Part shown: positions 8,120-17,156 of the stretch, piece by piece
Layout of the letters: each line of letters starts with the position of its first letter
Position numbering within the stretch: the stretch's first letter is position 1
Assembly (NCBI GenBank): GCA_019637445.1
Contig: JAHBVS010000001.1
Span: 1,585,586-1,649,585 of the forward strand
Direction of reading: 5' to 3'
From: Gemmatimonadaceae bacterium
Lineage (GTDB): Bacteria; Gemmatimonadota; Gemmatimonadetes; Gemmatimonadales; Gemmatimonadaceae
DNA: 64,000 bases
Program-made: the position numbers and the translations under genes
The notes under the pieces: model-generated
Told to the model about the DNA's origin: nothing
The model's input: the letters and a program-made list of their open reading frames with translations, nothing else
Database searches by the model: none

Positions 8120-9480
8120 TGCACACCTTCCGCGACTTGGCAGCGAAACACGTCTGCGTCGCTGCCCTTGCACTGTGTTCGCTGGCGCGTGTGGTGACAG
8201 GCCAAGCGGCGACGCCCGCCGCCAGTCGCGCGCCCGCGGCCGAGACGTCCGAGACCACGCGCTTTGACGTCGACGGCATCCGCGTCATCCATCGCCAGAC
8301 ATCCAATGCACTTGTGGTGGCGAACCTGTACCTACTCGGTGGCACGTCGCTGGCGACGCCGGCCACCGCTGGACTCGAACCCTTGCTGCTCGGCGTCACC
8401 GAGCGCGGGTCGGCGAAGTATCCGGGGGAGCAACTGCGGCGCGCACTCGCCCGCACCGGATCGGAAATCGGCGTGGTGCCGCACGAGGACTGGACGGTCT
8501 ACGCCCTCCGGACGACCAATACGCAGCTCGACTCGGCGTGGAGCGTGTACACGGACCGACTGCTGCGGCCGACCTTGGCGCAGGAGGATTTCACCTTCGT
8601 CCGCGACAACCTGCTGTCTGGCCTGAGCCAGCGCGTGGACAGTCCAGAGGCGCAACTCGAGTACCTCGCCGACAGCATCGCGTTCGTGGGCCAGCCGTAT
8701 GGCCTCTCGCCGGTCGGTACGGAGCAGTCCATCGCGGGCCTGTCGCTGGCCCATCTTGCGGCGTTCCACAAACAGCACCTGGTGAAGTCACGGCTGCTGC
8801 TCGTGGTCGTCGGCGACGTCAGCCGGGAAAGGCTGGAGCGGATGCTGCGCACGAGTCTCGCCACGCTGCCGGCTGGCGACTACACCTGGTCGTCACCGTC
8901 GACGGGAGCCGAGCGCCCGGGTTCCAATGTGGTCATCGAGCCGCGCCGGTTGCCGACCAACTACATCCTCGGATGGTGGGAGGGCCCACCGGCCAACCAC
9001 GCGGACGTGCCCGCGCTGCGGGTGGCCTCGGCAATCCTCTCGGGCAGGCTCTTTGGGGAGATCCGGTCGCGCCGCAATCTCACGTACGCCGTCGAGGCGA
9101 GGTTCCGCGACCGTGCCGTCACGTCTGGTGGCCTCTACGTCAGCACCACGCGGCCCGACACGACGCTGGCATTGATGCGAAACGAGATTCGCAACCTCTC
9201 CACCGTGACGCTGCCTACCGAGGCGCTGGCTCCGCTGATCTCGCAGTTCCTCACGGAATACTTTCTCGACAACGAGACATCGGGAGCGCAGGCCGACTTC
9301 CTCGCCCGTGCGGAGCTGTATCGCGGCGACTATCGCGCGGCGGAGCGGTTTGTCGCCGACCTGCGGGCCGTGACGGGCGATGACGTCCGGCGTGTGGTGG
9401 GCCAATACATGAAGGGCGTGCGCTTCGCGTACATCGGGGACCCGAGGGCGGTGAATCGCTTCCGGCTGATGGCGTTCTAG
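8119..9480 (+). CDS. M16 family peptidase-like protein, non-catalytic partner
   Basis: The 453-residue secreted protein has an N-terminal signal (VCVAALALCSLARVVTGQA) and the M16 two-domain fold. The segment corresponding to the catalytic HXXEH reads AGLEPLLLGV, so the zinc ligands are absent. The second-domain features are retained: LLLVVVGDVSRERLERML and the Arg/Tyr stretch RSRRNLTYAVEARF that closes over peptide substrates. ATG at 8119 overlaps the TGA of the catalytic gene by one base. It probably supplies the substrate-binding half of a heterodimeric peptidase. Catalysis by this subunit alone is unlikely. Confidence 0.88.
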   Translation: MHTFRDLAAKHVCVAALALCSLARVVTGQAATPAASRAPAAETSETTRFDVDGIRVIHRQTSNALVVANLYLLGGTSLATPATAGLEPLLLGVTERGSAKYPGEQLRRALARTGSEIGVVPHEDWTVYALRTTNTQLDSAWSVYTDRLLRPTLAQEDFTFVRDNLLSGLSQRVDSPEAQLEYLADSIAFVGQPYGLSPVGTEQSIAGLSLAHLAAFHKQHLVKSRLLLVVVGDVSRERLERMLRTSLATLPAGDYTWSSPSTGAERPGSNVVIEPRRLPTNYILGWWEGPPANHADVPALRVASAILSGRLFGEIRSRRNLTYAVEARFRDRAVTSGGLYVSTTRPDTTLALMRNEIRNLSTVTLPTEALAPLISQFLTEYFLDNETSGAQADFLARAELYRGDYRAAERFVADLRAVTGDDVRRVVGQYMKGVRFAYIGDPRAVNRFRLMAF

Positions 9481-9510
9481 GATCTCGCCCGCCGGCGGTC
9501 CGCGAGACCG

Positions 9511-10272
9511 TCAGCCCTCGAAGTACTCCCGCACCTGCTCGGCCAAACTCGCGTTGGTGGCGATGGCCGAGCCAGCGAACGCGGTGCGACGTCCCTTGAG
9601 GTCGGTGAACACCCCACCGGCCTCCTCGATGATGGGCTGGAAGCACGCAGTGTCCCAGGGATTCACCACCGGATCCACCATCACTTCGGCGCGACCGGTC
9701 GCGACGAGCAGGTAGCCGAAGCAGTCACCCCATCCGCGGACGAGGTTCGCCTCACCGGACAGCGTGCGCCAGCCCTCCCGCAAGGCGGCGCGCGTGAATC
9801 CACGTTCGTCGTTGATGAGCATCGTCGCGCCTGCCAGCGTGGAGCAGCGACTCACGGATGCGCGGTTGCCGTTCCACCAACAGCCTTCGCCCGGTGCTGC
9901 GGCCACCAGTTCGTCGACTGCCGGAAAGAACGCCGCCCCGGCCAGCACCTCCTCGCCTTCGACGAGCGCGACCAATGAACCCCAAAGCGGGACCCCGCGC
10001 ACGAAGCTCTTCGTCCCGTCGATGGGGTCGATGATCCAGCGGCGCCCACTGCGGCCTTCCTGCTCGCCACGCTCCTCGCCAAGCACTCCGTCCTCCGGAA
10101 AGTGCTGGGACAGCCAGGTGCGAGCGGCTGTCTCTGCCTCTCGGTCGGCAGCGGTCACGGGTGAGCCATCGCCCTTGGTCTCGACGGTCAAGATCGATCG
10201 ATAGTGGCGGAGCGCGACCGTGCCGATGTGGCGGGCCAGCGTCTCAGCGGAGCGTAGCAGAGTCGCACTCAT
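9511..10272 (-). CDS. hisN: inositol-monophosphatase-family phosphatase, probable histidinol-phosphatase
   Basis: This Mg-dependent phosphatase of the FIG/IMPase superfamily has 253 residues. Motif 1 is GSPVTAADREAE, the metal Glu is in GVLGEERG, motif 2 is WIIDPIDGTKSFVRGVPLWG, and the C-terminal metal Asp is in NPWDTACFQPIIEEAGG. The combination of DPIDGTKSFVRG, a substrate loop GWGDCFGY and a HisA-like gene upstream with a 4-base overlap (ATGA) matches histidinol-phosphatase HisN rather than SuhB or CysQ. HisN removes phosphate from histidinol phosphate in histidine synthesis. The specificity call rests partly on context. Confidence 0.8.
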   Translation of the reverse strand: MSATLLRSAETLARHIGTVALRHYRSILTVETKGDGSPVTAADREAETAARTWLSQHFPEDGVLGEERGEQEGRSGRRWIIDPIDGTKSFVRGVPLWGSLVALVEGEEVLAGAAFFPAVDELVAAAPGEGCWWNGNRASVSRCSTLAGATMLINDERGFTRAALREGWRTLSGEANLVRGWGDCFGYLLVATGRAEVMVDPVVNPWDTACFQPIIEEAGGVFTDLKGRRTAFAGSAIATNASLAEQVREYFEG

Positions 10273-11000
10273 GAACGAATCCCCATGGCATCGCCGAACT
10301 CCTCGGCCAGCGCCGAGAAATCGATTCCTTCCGTCGCGAAAGGCAAGGAGAAGACGGCGGCGGATAGGCCGCGGTCCTCAAGCACGCGCAGGTCGTTCGG
10401 GGTTGTGATCGAACCTGCGGCAATCACCGGCCACGGGGATTCGTCGACCACATCGGCCAGAAACGCAAGCTCGCTTCCCAGCACCCCGGACTCGCGCATT
10501 GGCGTCGCGACGAAAAGGCCAGCGAGCGGCAGGTCTCGCAACTCGTCGATGACTGAGAGCGCGGGTCGCGTGATCGCCCGTGCGCGAACGCGCGAGACAA
10601 CGTTGCGGTCCCGCACGTCGAGAGCCAACAGGATGCGGCCGGGTTGTCGGTCAACTTGATCTTCAAGCCTGCGTGGGTCGTCGAAGGCGCGCGAGTCCAG
10701 CACCACGGCGCTCGCACCGTCCGCGACGAGCTCGTCGATCAGCTCCTCGTCCCGCAAGCCGCCAGCGATCTGCACGGAAATGCCGGCACGCTGAATCAGG
10801 TCACGCGTGGCCTCGCGGCTACTCGGTCTCCCGGCGGCCGCGTCGACATCGTGCACGTGGAGTCGACGGAAGCCCGCGGCTGCCCATTGCATCGCCGTCT
10901 CGAGCGGGTCGTGCAGCCAGGTGGCATCTCGGCCGGCGTCGCCCTCGTCCAAAGGCACTGTGTGGCCGCCACGAAGGCGAATGCTAGGGATGGCGAGCAT
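10269..11000 (-). CDS. HisA/HisF-related TIM-barrel protein with altered active site
   Basis: The 243-residue protein aligns along its whole length with HisA (ProFAR isomerase): MLAIPSIRLRGG at the start, VQIAGGLRDEELIDELVADGA in the middle, ILLALDVRD, and AAGSITTPNDLRVLEDRG near the end. The first catalytic acid, normally Asp at position 7-8 (IPAIDL), is Arg8 here (IPSIRL). The second catalytic Asp is kept in LALDVRD. The phosphate-binding loops are also changed: AGSI replaces GGI, and FSLPF replaces the usual GRA. It is coupled to the hisN-like gene. It may be a HisA paralogue with another role or an unusual isomerase; I would not call it hisA on this evidence. Confidence 0.75.
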   Translation of the reverse strand: MLAIPSIRLRGGHTVPLDEGDAGRDATWLHDPLETAMQWAAAGFRRLHVHDVDAAAGRPSSREATRDLIQRAGISVQIAGGLRDEELIDELVADGASAVVLDSRAFDDPRRLEDQVDRQPGRILLALDVRDRNVVSRVRARAITRPALSVIDELRDLPLAGLFVATPMRESGVLGSELAFLADVVDESPWPVIAAGSITTPNDLRVLEDRGLSAAVFSLPFATEGIDFSALAEEFGDAMGIRS

Positions 11001-11156
11001 CGCGAGGGGGTTCGGGAGCGGGTGGGAACGAGGGAAACTGGCGAGCGGGCCGTCCTGAGGGCTAGGCACCCCCTTGGCCCGGGGGTCCAAGCGCTGCGGC
11101 ACTCAATGTGAGCGACAGGGCCAACAACGACCGCCGCCATTGGCAGCCGCGCCGCC

Positions 11157-11174
11157 TTGTGATACTTTTCACAA
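11157..11174. promoter_or_regulatory. Crp/Fnr-type operator palindrome
   Basis: TTGTGA, six bases, then TCACAA is a perfect inverted repeat containing TGTGA-N6-TCACA, the consensus for Crp-type regulators. It lies 66 bases upstream of the cupredoxin start codon, a typical activator or repressor distance. The regulator itself is not in this window. Confidence 0.6.
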
Positions 11175-11239
11175 CCTACGGATCAGCTGCCGTAGAGCTC
11201 ACATCACAAATCGTTTGCACGGCCTGGAGGCTACTCGCA

Positions 11240-11743
11240 ATGCAGTTCAATCGTCTGGCGCTGTTCGCTGCTGTCCTTTCGTTCGCCGCTTGCGGTGGCT
11301 CGGCTGATTCCGCGCCGGCTGCCGAGACCACGCCGGCCGCTGCTCCGGCCGCCGCCCCGGCCGCCGCGCCCGCGGGTGACATGATGGGTGCCGCGCCGAT
11401 CACTGGCACGACGCACGAGATCAAGATGCTTGGTGACGAGAAGGGCTTCCGCTTCGAGCCCGCGAACCTGACCATCAAGACGGGTGACGCCATCAAGTTC
11501 GTCGCCGTGTCCGGCTTCCCGCACAATGTCGCCTTCACCGCGACGGGCCTGTCGGCCGACGTGAAGAAGCAGCTCGACATGAACTTCGGCACCGCGCGCA
11601 TGGCCGAGCTGTCGTCGAACATGTACATGATGCCGAACGAGGGCTTCACGCTGTCCTTCGGCAACATCCCGGCTGGTAAGTACGAGTACAACTGCACGCC
11701 GCACCTCGCGATGGGGATGAAGGGCGTCATCACGGTCCAGTAA
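11240..11743 (+). CDS. cupredoxin (plastocyanin/azurin-like) lipoprotein
   Basis: This 167-residue envelope blue-copper protein has a lipobox (LSFAACGGS), an Ala/Pro linker (residues 28-50) and a cupredoxin domain. The type 1 copper ligands are visible: His in GFPHNVAF, and Cys, His and Met in YNCTPHLAMGMKG. A Met-rich insertion (MNFGTARMAELSSNMYMMP) lies between strands. It probably carries electrons at the outer face of the membrane, for example to or from respiratory complexes. GGAGG lies 9 bases before the ATG at 11240. A Crp/Fnr-type palindrome upstream suggests control by redox or carbon state. A hairpin terminator follows. Confidence 0.93.
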   Translation: MQFNRLALFAAVLSFAACGGSADSAPAAETTPAAAPAAAPAAAPAGDMMGAAPITGTTHEIKMLGDEKGFRFEPANLTIKTGDAIKFVAVSGFPHNVAFTATGLSADVKKQLDMNFGTARMAELSSNMYMMPNEGFTLSFGNIPAGKYEYNCTPHLAMGMKGVITVQ

Positions 11744-11777
11744 GTCGCCGCGCGCCACGGCGCGCCGCAGGATCACG

Positions 11778-11812
11778 ACGGGCGGCGGCGAGCGAGACTC
11801 GTCGCCGCCCGT
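11778..11812 (+). terminator. hairpin terminator after the cupredoxin gene
   Basis: A 15-base stem (ACGGGCGGCGGCGAG paired with CTCGTCGCCGCCCGT, one G-U pair) with a 5-base loop starts 35 bases after the cupredoxin stop and is followed by a short pyrimidine run. Confidence 0.65.
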
Positions 11813-11839
11813 TCGCCTCTTAGGCCTCGTCCATCCTCG

Positions 11840-13489
11840 ATGACAGCTCCCGCCGCCCCACGCCAACGTCCGCCACGACGGCCACTCACCGGAGCCGCGT
11901 GGTGGTACGCGCGCGCGTCGCTGGCAGTACGACGGACACGAGGGTTCCTCCGCTGGTGGCTGGCGGTCGGCGGCACGATTGCCGTCGCGGTACTGCTGAT
12001 TCCGGTCGCGACCGACGACCCCGGCGCGACGGCGCGTGCGGTGTTGGAACGCGCCGCGGCCGATTCCTTGCGCAGCTGGGCGCGATTGCAGGCGGCAGAA
12101 CGCGCGACCGAGGTGGCCGACTCGCTTCTGCGCGAGGCCGGGCGCGGGACGGACGCGTCGCGCATGGCGCCGGCGACGTCCTCGCGACCGCTAGACCCGG
12201 TGCTGGGAGCGTTGGTGGAGGCGCTGGCTACCGCACGCGCGCAGCGCAGCGCCGCCGCGTACCTCGCGTTGGCGGACGCCGAGGCGGTGCGCTACGGACC
12301 GCGGATGCTGGCGCTGGCCGACTCACTGCGCTCGACGGGCGAGGAGTCGGAGCGCCAACGCATCGGGCGCACCGTGATGGCGATCGCGGACTATCGGCGT
12401 GCCGAGCTCGAGTCCGCGGCGCCGCGTGAGCCGGCGCCGGAGCTGCGGGTGCCGGCCGCTGACACGGCGGCCCTTCGTGCGGAGCGGGACCGACTGGCCG
12501 ACTCCGTGCGCGCGGCGACGTCGCGGCACGAGCTGTCGCGAAGCGCCGTGGCACGTGCCGCGGCAGGCCTGGATCGAGCGCGCGAAGCCAGCACGCCGAT
12601 CTCCCCTGCCCCATTGGTGCTGCTGGTGTTGGTTCTCGGGGTGCTCGGACGGGTCGGCGCTGCACTGTTGCACGAAATGCGCGCGCCGACATTGGCCAGC
12701 GTGGAGGAGGCAGAGCGCTCGGTTGGCGCATCGGTGCTCTCGCTCGTGCGAGATCCCCTGCCGGAAGGCGCGCTACGCTTCCGGCCGCGAGGCGTGGATC
12801 CGTTCCGCGTTCTCTACCTTGCCCTCACGTCGACCGGCACGCGCTCGCGATCCGTGATTGTCGCCGGTCATGATCCGGTCGTGTCTGCGGCGGTGGCGGC
12901 GCGCCTGGCTGTGGCAGCCGCGGCGGACCACCGCAGCACCTTGGTGCTGGAACTCAACGCCGACGTGATTGCGCTGTCGCGCATTTTCCGCGACCACGCG
13001 GAACCCGGCTTCACCGACGCACTGGCCGGGCGATTTGCGTGGCGCGACGTCGCTCGCCCGGTGGGTTCGAGCGACGGGCTCAATATGCAGATGATTCCTG
13101 CAGGCTCTACGCCCGACGCCGAACTCCCCGAGGCAGCGCGTGCGACGGCACTGAAGGGCTTCGCAGACTTCCGCGAGCGTCACGAGCTCACGATCGTCAC
13201 CGTCGGGGTGGCAGACGCAGAGCGGGCGCGAGAACTCCTACCGTCGGCGCCGCAAGTGCTCTGCGGCGTCGTAGGGATCACACCCGTAGAGGTGTTCGCT
13301 CGCGACGGTGGCTCACTCGAGGCGACCGGCGACCGACTGCACAGCGTCGTGCTCTGGGACGCGCCGCTTCCGAACCTGCCGTCTCGGGCGGAGCTCGCCG
13401 CGCACCTGTCGAAGCGCAAAGGCCGCACGCCGGGCGGATCGTTCAAGGCTGTCGAAGCGGCCACGAAAAAGACATCAACAGGACACTGA
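11840..13489 (+). CDS. Wzz/BY-kinase-like membrane protein with degenerate nucleotide-binding domain
   Basis: The 549-residue inner-membrane protein has one helix near residues 40-58, a long Ala/Glu/Arg-rich extracytoplasmic coiled-coil-like region to about 260, and a second helix near 263-284. A cytoplasmic domain of about 250 residues follows. This is the layout of polysaccharide co-polymerase/tyrosine autokinases. The ATPase-like domain keeps the fold pattern (SVIVAGHDPVVSAAVAARLA then STLVLELNADV). The P-loop Gly-Lys-Ser/Thr is missing and there is no C-terminal Tyr cluster. No polysaccharide genes are nearby. It probably has a structural or regulatory role rather than kinase activity. 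Its stop overlaps the next start by one base. Confidence 0.6.
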   Translation: MTAPAAPRQRPPRRPLTGAAWWYARASLAVRRTRGFLRWWLAVGGTIAVAVLLIPVATDDPGATARAVLERAAADSLRSWARLQAAERATEVADSLLREAGRGTDASRMAPATSSRPLDPVLGALVEALATARAQRSAAAYLALADAEAVRYGPRMLALADSLRSTGEESERQRIGRTVMAIADYRRAELESAAPREPAPELRVPAADTAALRAERDRLADSVRAATSRHELSRSAVARAAAGLDRAREASTPISPAPLVLLVLVLGVLGRVGAALLHEMRAPTLASVEEAERSVGASVLSLVRDPLPEGALRFRPRGVDPFRVLYLALTSTGTRSRSVIVAGHDPVVSAAVAARLAVAAAADHRSTLVLELNADVIALSRIFRDHAEPGFTDALAGRFAWRDVARPVGSSDGLNMQMIPAGSTPDAELPEAARATALKGFADFRERHELTIVTVGVADAERARELLPSAPQVLCGVVGITPVEVFARDGGSLEATGDRLHSVVLWDAPLPNLPSRAELAAHLSKRKGRTPGGSFKAVEAATKKTSTGH

Positions 13490-13926
13490 TGGAGCATCAA
13501 TACGCTTCAGATCTGCTTGAGATCGAGCGGCTGCACCTGTTGAGACTGGGTGTCTGGGCGCTGCTCAACGTTGTCACCGGCACCGCGCTGCTCACACTGC
13601 TGCAGGTGAGGAGACTCAGGTCGGCAATGCTCCAGCACTTCGGGATACAGACGGCAGCGTGGGGGCTCCTTGTCCTCCTCATCGCGGGCTGGTCGTGGCA
13701 ACGACTCGCGCTCCGTGACCTCGCCGGCGCGACGCAGCTCGACCGCCTGCTGTGGTTGAACATCGGCCTCGATCTCGGATACCTGCTGGTCGGCCTGACC
13801 CTGGCTGCCTGCGGCTGGAAGCTGGGGCGACGCCTCGGGCTCGTCGGCGCGGGGCTCGGCATTGCAGTGCAAGGGATCGCGCTCGCCGTCCTAGACCTTC
13901 AACTTGCTGGCGCGCTGGTGCGTTAG
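13489..13926 (+). CDS. small four-helix membrane protein of unknown function
   Basis: The 145-residue integral membrane protein has four hydrophobic helices at about residues 18-36, 53-68, 85-104 and 113-135. After the polar start MEHQYASDLLEIERLHLLR the helices carry few charged residues. The layout resembles small membrane proteins of unknown function found in several gene families, but I cannot name one. ATG at 13489 shares its A with the TGA of the Wzz-like gene, so the two are translationally coupled and possibly interact. Confidence 0.7.
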   Translation: MEHQYASDLLEIERLHLLRLGVWALLNVVTGTALLTLLQVRRLRSAMLQHFGIQTAAWGLLVLLIAGWSWQRLALRDLAGATQLDRLLWLNIGLDLGYLLVGLTLAACGWKLGRRLGLVGAGLGIAVQGIALAVLDLQLAGALVR

Positions 13927-13958
13927 TGCGGGTCGATGCCCATATTCCGGCGGCCGCC

Positions 13959-14555
13959 ATGACTGGATACTCCGACCGCATCAACCACGCCTTCGCCTTC
14001 GCGGCGAAGCATCACGACCGGCAGGTGCGCAAGGGCACCCGCCTGCCCTACCTCACGCATCCCGCCAACGTGGCGCTCATCCTCACGCGCTACGGTCGCG
14101 ACGAGGACACCATCATCGCGGGCATCCTCCACGACGTCATCGAAGACTGCGTGCGCGAAGGCTGGACACAGGAGATGCTCGAGGACCGCATCGCAACGAA
14201 GTTCGGGGCCGAGGTGCTGGATACCGTCCTGGCCGTCACGAAGCGCCGTACCGATGACGACGGGGTCGAGCTCTCGCGCGACGAGGCCAAGGCGGACTAT
14301 CTCACACGGCTCTCCGAGGCGGGCGAGGCGGCGCGCTGGGTTTGTGCCGCCGACAAGGTCCACAACGCCGGAAGCTTGCTTGCCGATCTCCGGCGTACGA
14401 TCGACCCCGACAGTGTATGGGGCCGCTTCAACGGTGGTCGCGACGGCACGCTGCAGTGGTACGTCGGTGTGCGCGACCGGCTTCGCGAGCTCGGCTTCAC
14501 CGCCCCGATCCTCGCGGAGCTTTCGACACTTGTTGACGAGCTCGTGACGCGCTGA
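13959..14555 (+). CDS. HD-domain phosphohydrolase, small alarmone hydrolase-like
   Basis: The 198-residue cytoplasmic protein corresponds to the hydrolase half of RelA/SpoT enzymes without a synthetase or regulatory part. The metal site is complete. His is in YLTHPANVA near 34, the HD pair is in LHDVIEDC at 58-59 (typical of RSH hydrolases, HD-x-x-ED), and a later Asp is in CAADKVHNAGSLL, matching the RSH motif KLADRLHNMRTL. It probably hydrolyses (p)ppGpp or a related nucleotide, as Mesh1-type enzymes do. ATG at 13959 was chosen because the sequence upstream does not match the family. Confidence 0.82.
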   Translation: MTGYSDRINHAFAFAAKHHDRQVRKGTRLPYLTHPANVALILTRYGRDEDTIIAGILHDVIEDCVREGWTQEMLEDRIATKFGAEVLDTVLAVTKRRTDDDGVELSRDEAKADYLTRLSEAGEAARWVCAADKVHNAGSLLADLRRTIDPDSVWGRFNGGRDGTLQWYVGVRDRLRELGFTAPILAELSTLVDELVTR

Positions 14556-14570
14556 GCGACTCGCGCTGGA

Positions 14571-15800
<1,230 letters not shown>

Positions 15801-16111
15801 GGGCGTTGGGGCGCGGTTGGGGCAGGGGATGTGGCCGGGGGACGCGTCCCCCGACCGAGGGGAAACTAGCGGCCGCAGAACGATGACCCAACGCCCCGGA
15901 ACCGCTGACGGGTCCAGCAGGGGGCGGGGAAAGGCTTCCGGTGGCGGGGAGGGGACCATTGCGGCACTTCCCCGGTCCCCCTAGCTTTGTACATCCCTCG
16001 GAATGTCGAGGGGTGATCCAACGCGAGGGATCTCTATGGTCTCGCGAGTCCGATTGTGCAGGTGCGGCGCGTTCCGCTCCCAGCATAAATCAACATCATC
16101 AGGAGTAGGGA
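15801..16111. other. divergent ispG/cold-shock intergenic region with leader hairpin
   Basis: About 310 bases separate the divergent ispG and cold-shock genes. A 6-bp hairpin (CCCTCG, GAATGT, CGAGGG) lies at 15995-16012. The last 100 bases before the cold-shock ATG probably form its 5' leader, as is common in the family. I could not place promoter hexamers with confidence. Confidence 0.4.
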
Positions 16112-16321
16112 ATGCGTACGACCGGCAAGGTGAAGTGGTTCAACGATGCGAAGGGCTTCGGGTTCATCACGCCCGACAACGGCACCAAGGATTGCTTCGT
16201 GCACTACAGCGCGATCCAGGGCACCGGCTTCAAGTCGCTGGCCGAGGGTGACAGCGTCGAGTTTGACATCGTGCAGGGGGCCAAGGGTCCGGCTGCCGAG
16301 AACGTCTCCAAGGTTTCGTAA
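16112..16321 (+). CDS. cold-shock domain protein
   Basis: The 69-residue CspA-family OB-fold protein binds single-stranded RNA/DNA. RNP1 (KGFGFI, residues 14-19) and RNP2 (DCFVHYSAI, near 28-36) are intact, and the start [15 protein letters not shown] is canonical. AGGAG lies 6 bases upstream of the ATG. It has its own terminator and so is monocistronic. A second family member lies on the minus strand at 30521-30727; the two share most of the core but differ after the RNP motifs. Confidence 0.96.
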   Translation: MRTTGKVKWFNDAKGFGFITPDNGTKDCFVHYSAIQGTGFKSLAEGDSVEFDIVQGAKGPAAENVSKVS

Positions 16322-16342
16322 CCACAGAGCCGGCACAATCGG

Positions 16343-16378
16343 ACGGGCGCCCGGAGCAATGCTCTGGGCGCCCGTTTG
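16343..16378 (+). terminator. rho-independent terminator of the cold-shock gene
   Basis: A perfect 10-bp stem (ACGGGCGCCC with GGGCGCCCGT) is extended by an inner GAGC/GCTC pair around AAT. It starts 22 bases after the stop codon and ends in CGTTT. Confidence 0.8.
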
Positions 16379-16408
16379 ACGTTCAGGATGGTGTGAGTGC
16401 CACCGCGC

Positions 16409-16840
16409 TCAGGCATCGCCGAGGTCAGGCAAGGCCGGTCGCCGCGCGGCGGGCCGGCCGCGCGGGCGGCGAACGACACTTTCGATGGCGACGGCGCATC
16501 GCCGCTGCGTCTCCGCCCGAAGTGCCGCCAAGTCCGCCCCAAGTTGCACAAAGGGGCCGACCTCCAAACTTCCGGTGAAGCCTTCGGAGGCCGAAGCCTG
16601 AGAATGGCGCCCCATCAAGCGCTGAGCGATAGCGAGTGCGGCTCTGGCGGGGATCCCGAGGCCCGCTGACAGCTCGAGGCAGAGCATCAGCTCCTCAACT
16701 AGAGTCACCGGTACCCGCCGCTCCACGCCCTGACGGCCTGGCGGAAGCACATCTGGTCCGAGTCGAACGATGAGATTATCGAACGCCTTGCGTTCGAGTC
16801 CGAGAACGACCGCAGCAGTCGCGGTTGTGAGCGCCCGCAA
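16409..16840 (-). CDS. small HTH-like DNA-binding protein, hypothetical
   Basis: The 143-residue protein has a probable N-terminal helix-turn-helix (TTATAAVVLGLERKAFDNLIVRL, near residues 5-27), with the pattern of a domain that recognises DNA through its second helix. A helical middle follows (VTLVEELMLCLELSAGLGIPARAAL) and a basic C-terminus (RRPRGRPAARRP, AT-hook-like RGRP). The start is TTG at 16840 with GAGGA 5 bases upstream; no ATG is available. Overlapping inverted repeats lie directly upstream, which fits autoregulation. The upstream sequence is much richer in A/T than the rest of the window. The family name is not known to me. Confidence 0.55.
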   Translation of the reverse strand: MRALTTATAAVVLGLERKAFDNLIVRLGPDVLPPGRQGVERRVPVTLVEELMLCLELSAGLGIPARAALAIAQRLMGRHSQASASEGFTGSLEVGPFVQLGADLAALRAETQRRCAVAIESVVRRPRGRPAARRPALPDLGDA

Positions 16841-16872
16841 ATATCCTCTTTGTCAAGGATATCATAATATCG
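16841..16872. promoter_or_regulatory. overlapping inverted repeats in front of the HTH-like gene
   Basis: ATATCCT and AGGATAT form a 7-bp inverted repeat with an 8-base spacer (16841-16862). A second palindrome, GATAT-CATA-ATATC, overlaps its right arm (16859-16872). Both lie immediately upstream of the TTG start and cover the ribosome-binding site. Probable operator; inference. Confidence 0.45.
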
Positions 16873-17156
16873 TAGTCGAGGCGAAATAATTCCAGCTTTG
16901 CGGCCAGGTCTCCCAATATCCAGCGAATCCTCGCGCAACTGCCTCGGGTTTCGGATTGCGCTGAGCTTACGACCAGGCATCGTGAATCAAACGACTGGAT
17001 CGTTTCTGAGACTAGCGTGAGCGGACTCCCAGGGAATCGCTAGCAGCAACAGGATGAGTGGGAGACGAACAGCGCGGCGCGGCCGGTCGCCTCAACAAGA
17101 CCGCGGTAAATAACCTTAAACAAAAAAACAATCGTATCTATTTGAAAATATTGACT
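16873..17156. other. AT-rich intergenic island
   Basis: About 280 bases between the HTH-like gene and the argH stop contain no convincing gene. The part at 17105-17160 is strikingly AT-rich, with a run of seven A at 17121-17127, in a window otherwise near two-thirds G+C. A 73-codon plus-strand frame here runs into the antisense of argH and looks like chance. This may mark an old insertion. Confidence 0.5.

Noticed and set aside
16705-16980. 91-codon minus-strand frame overlapping the HTH-like gene (contains RYYD, recalling MerR)
   Set aside because: The RYYD match is isolated, with no preceding helix-turn-helix pattern. The overlapping 143-residue frame has the more protein-like composition. 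A frameshifted longer gene joining both cannot be fully excluded.
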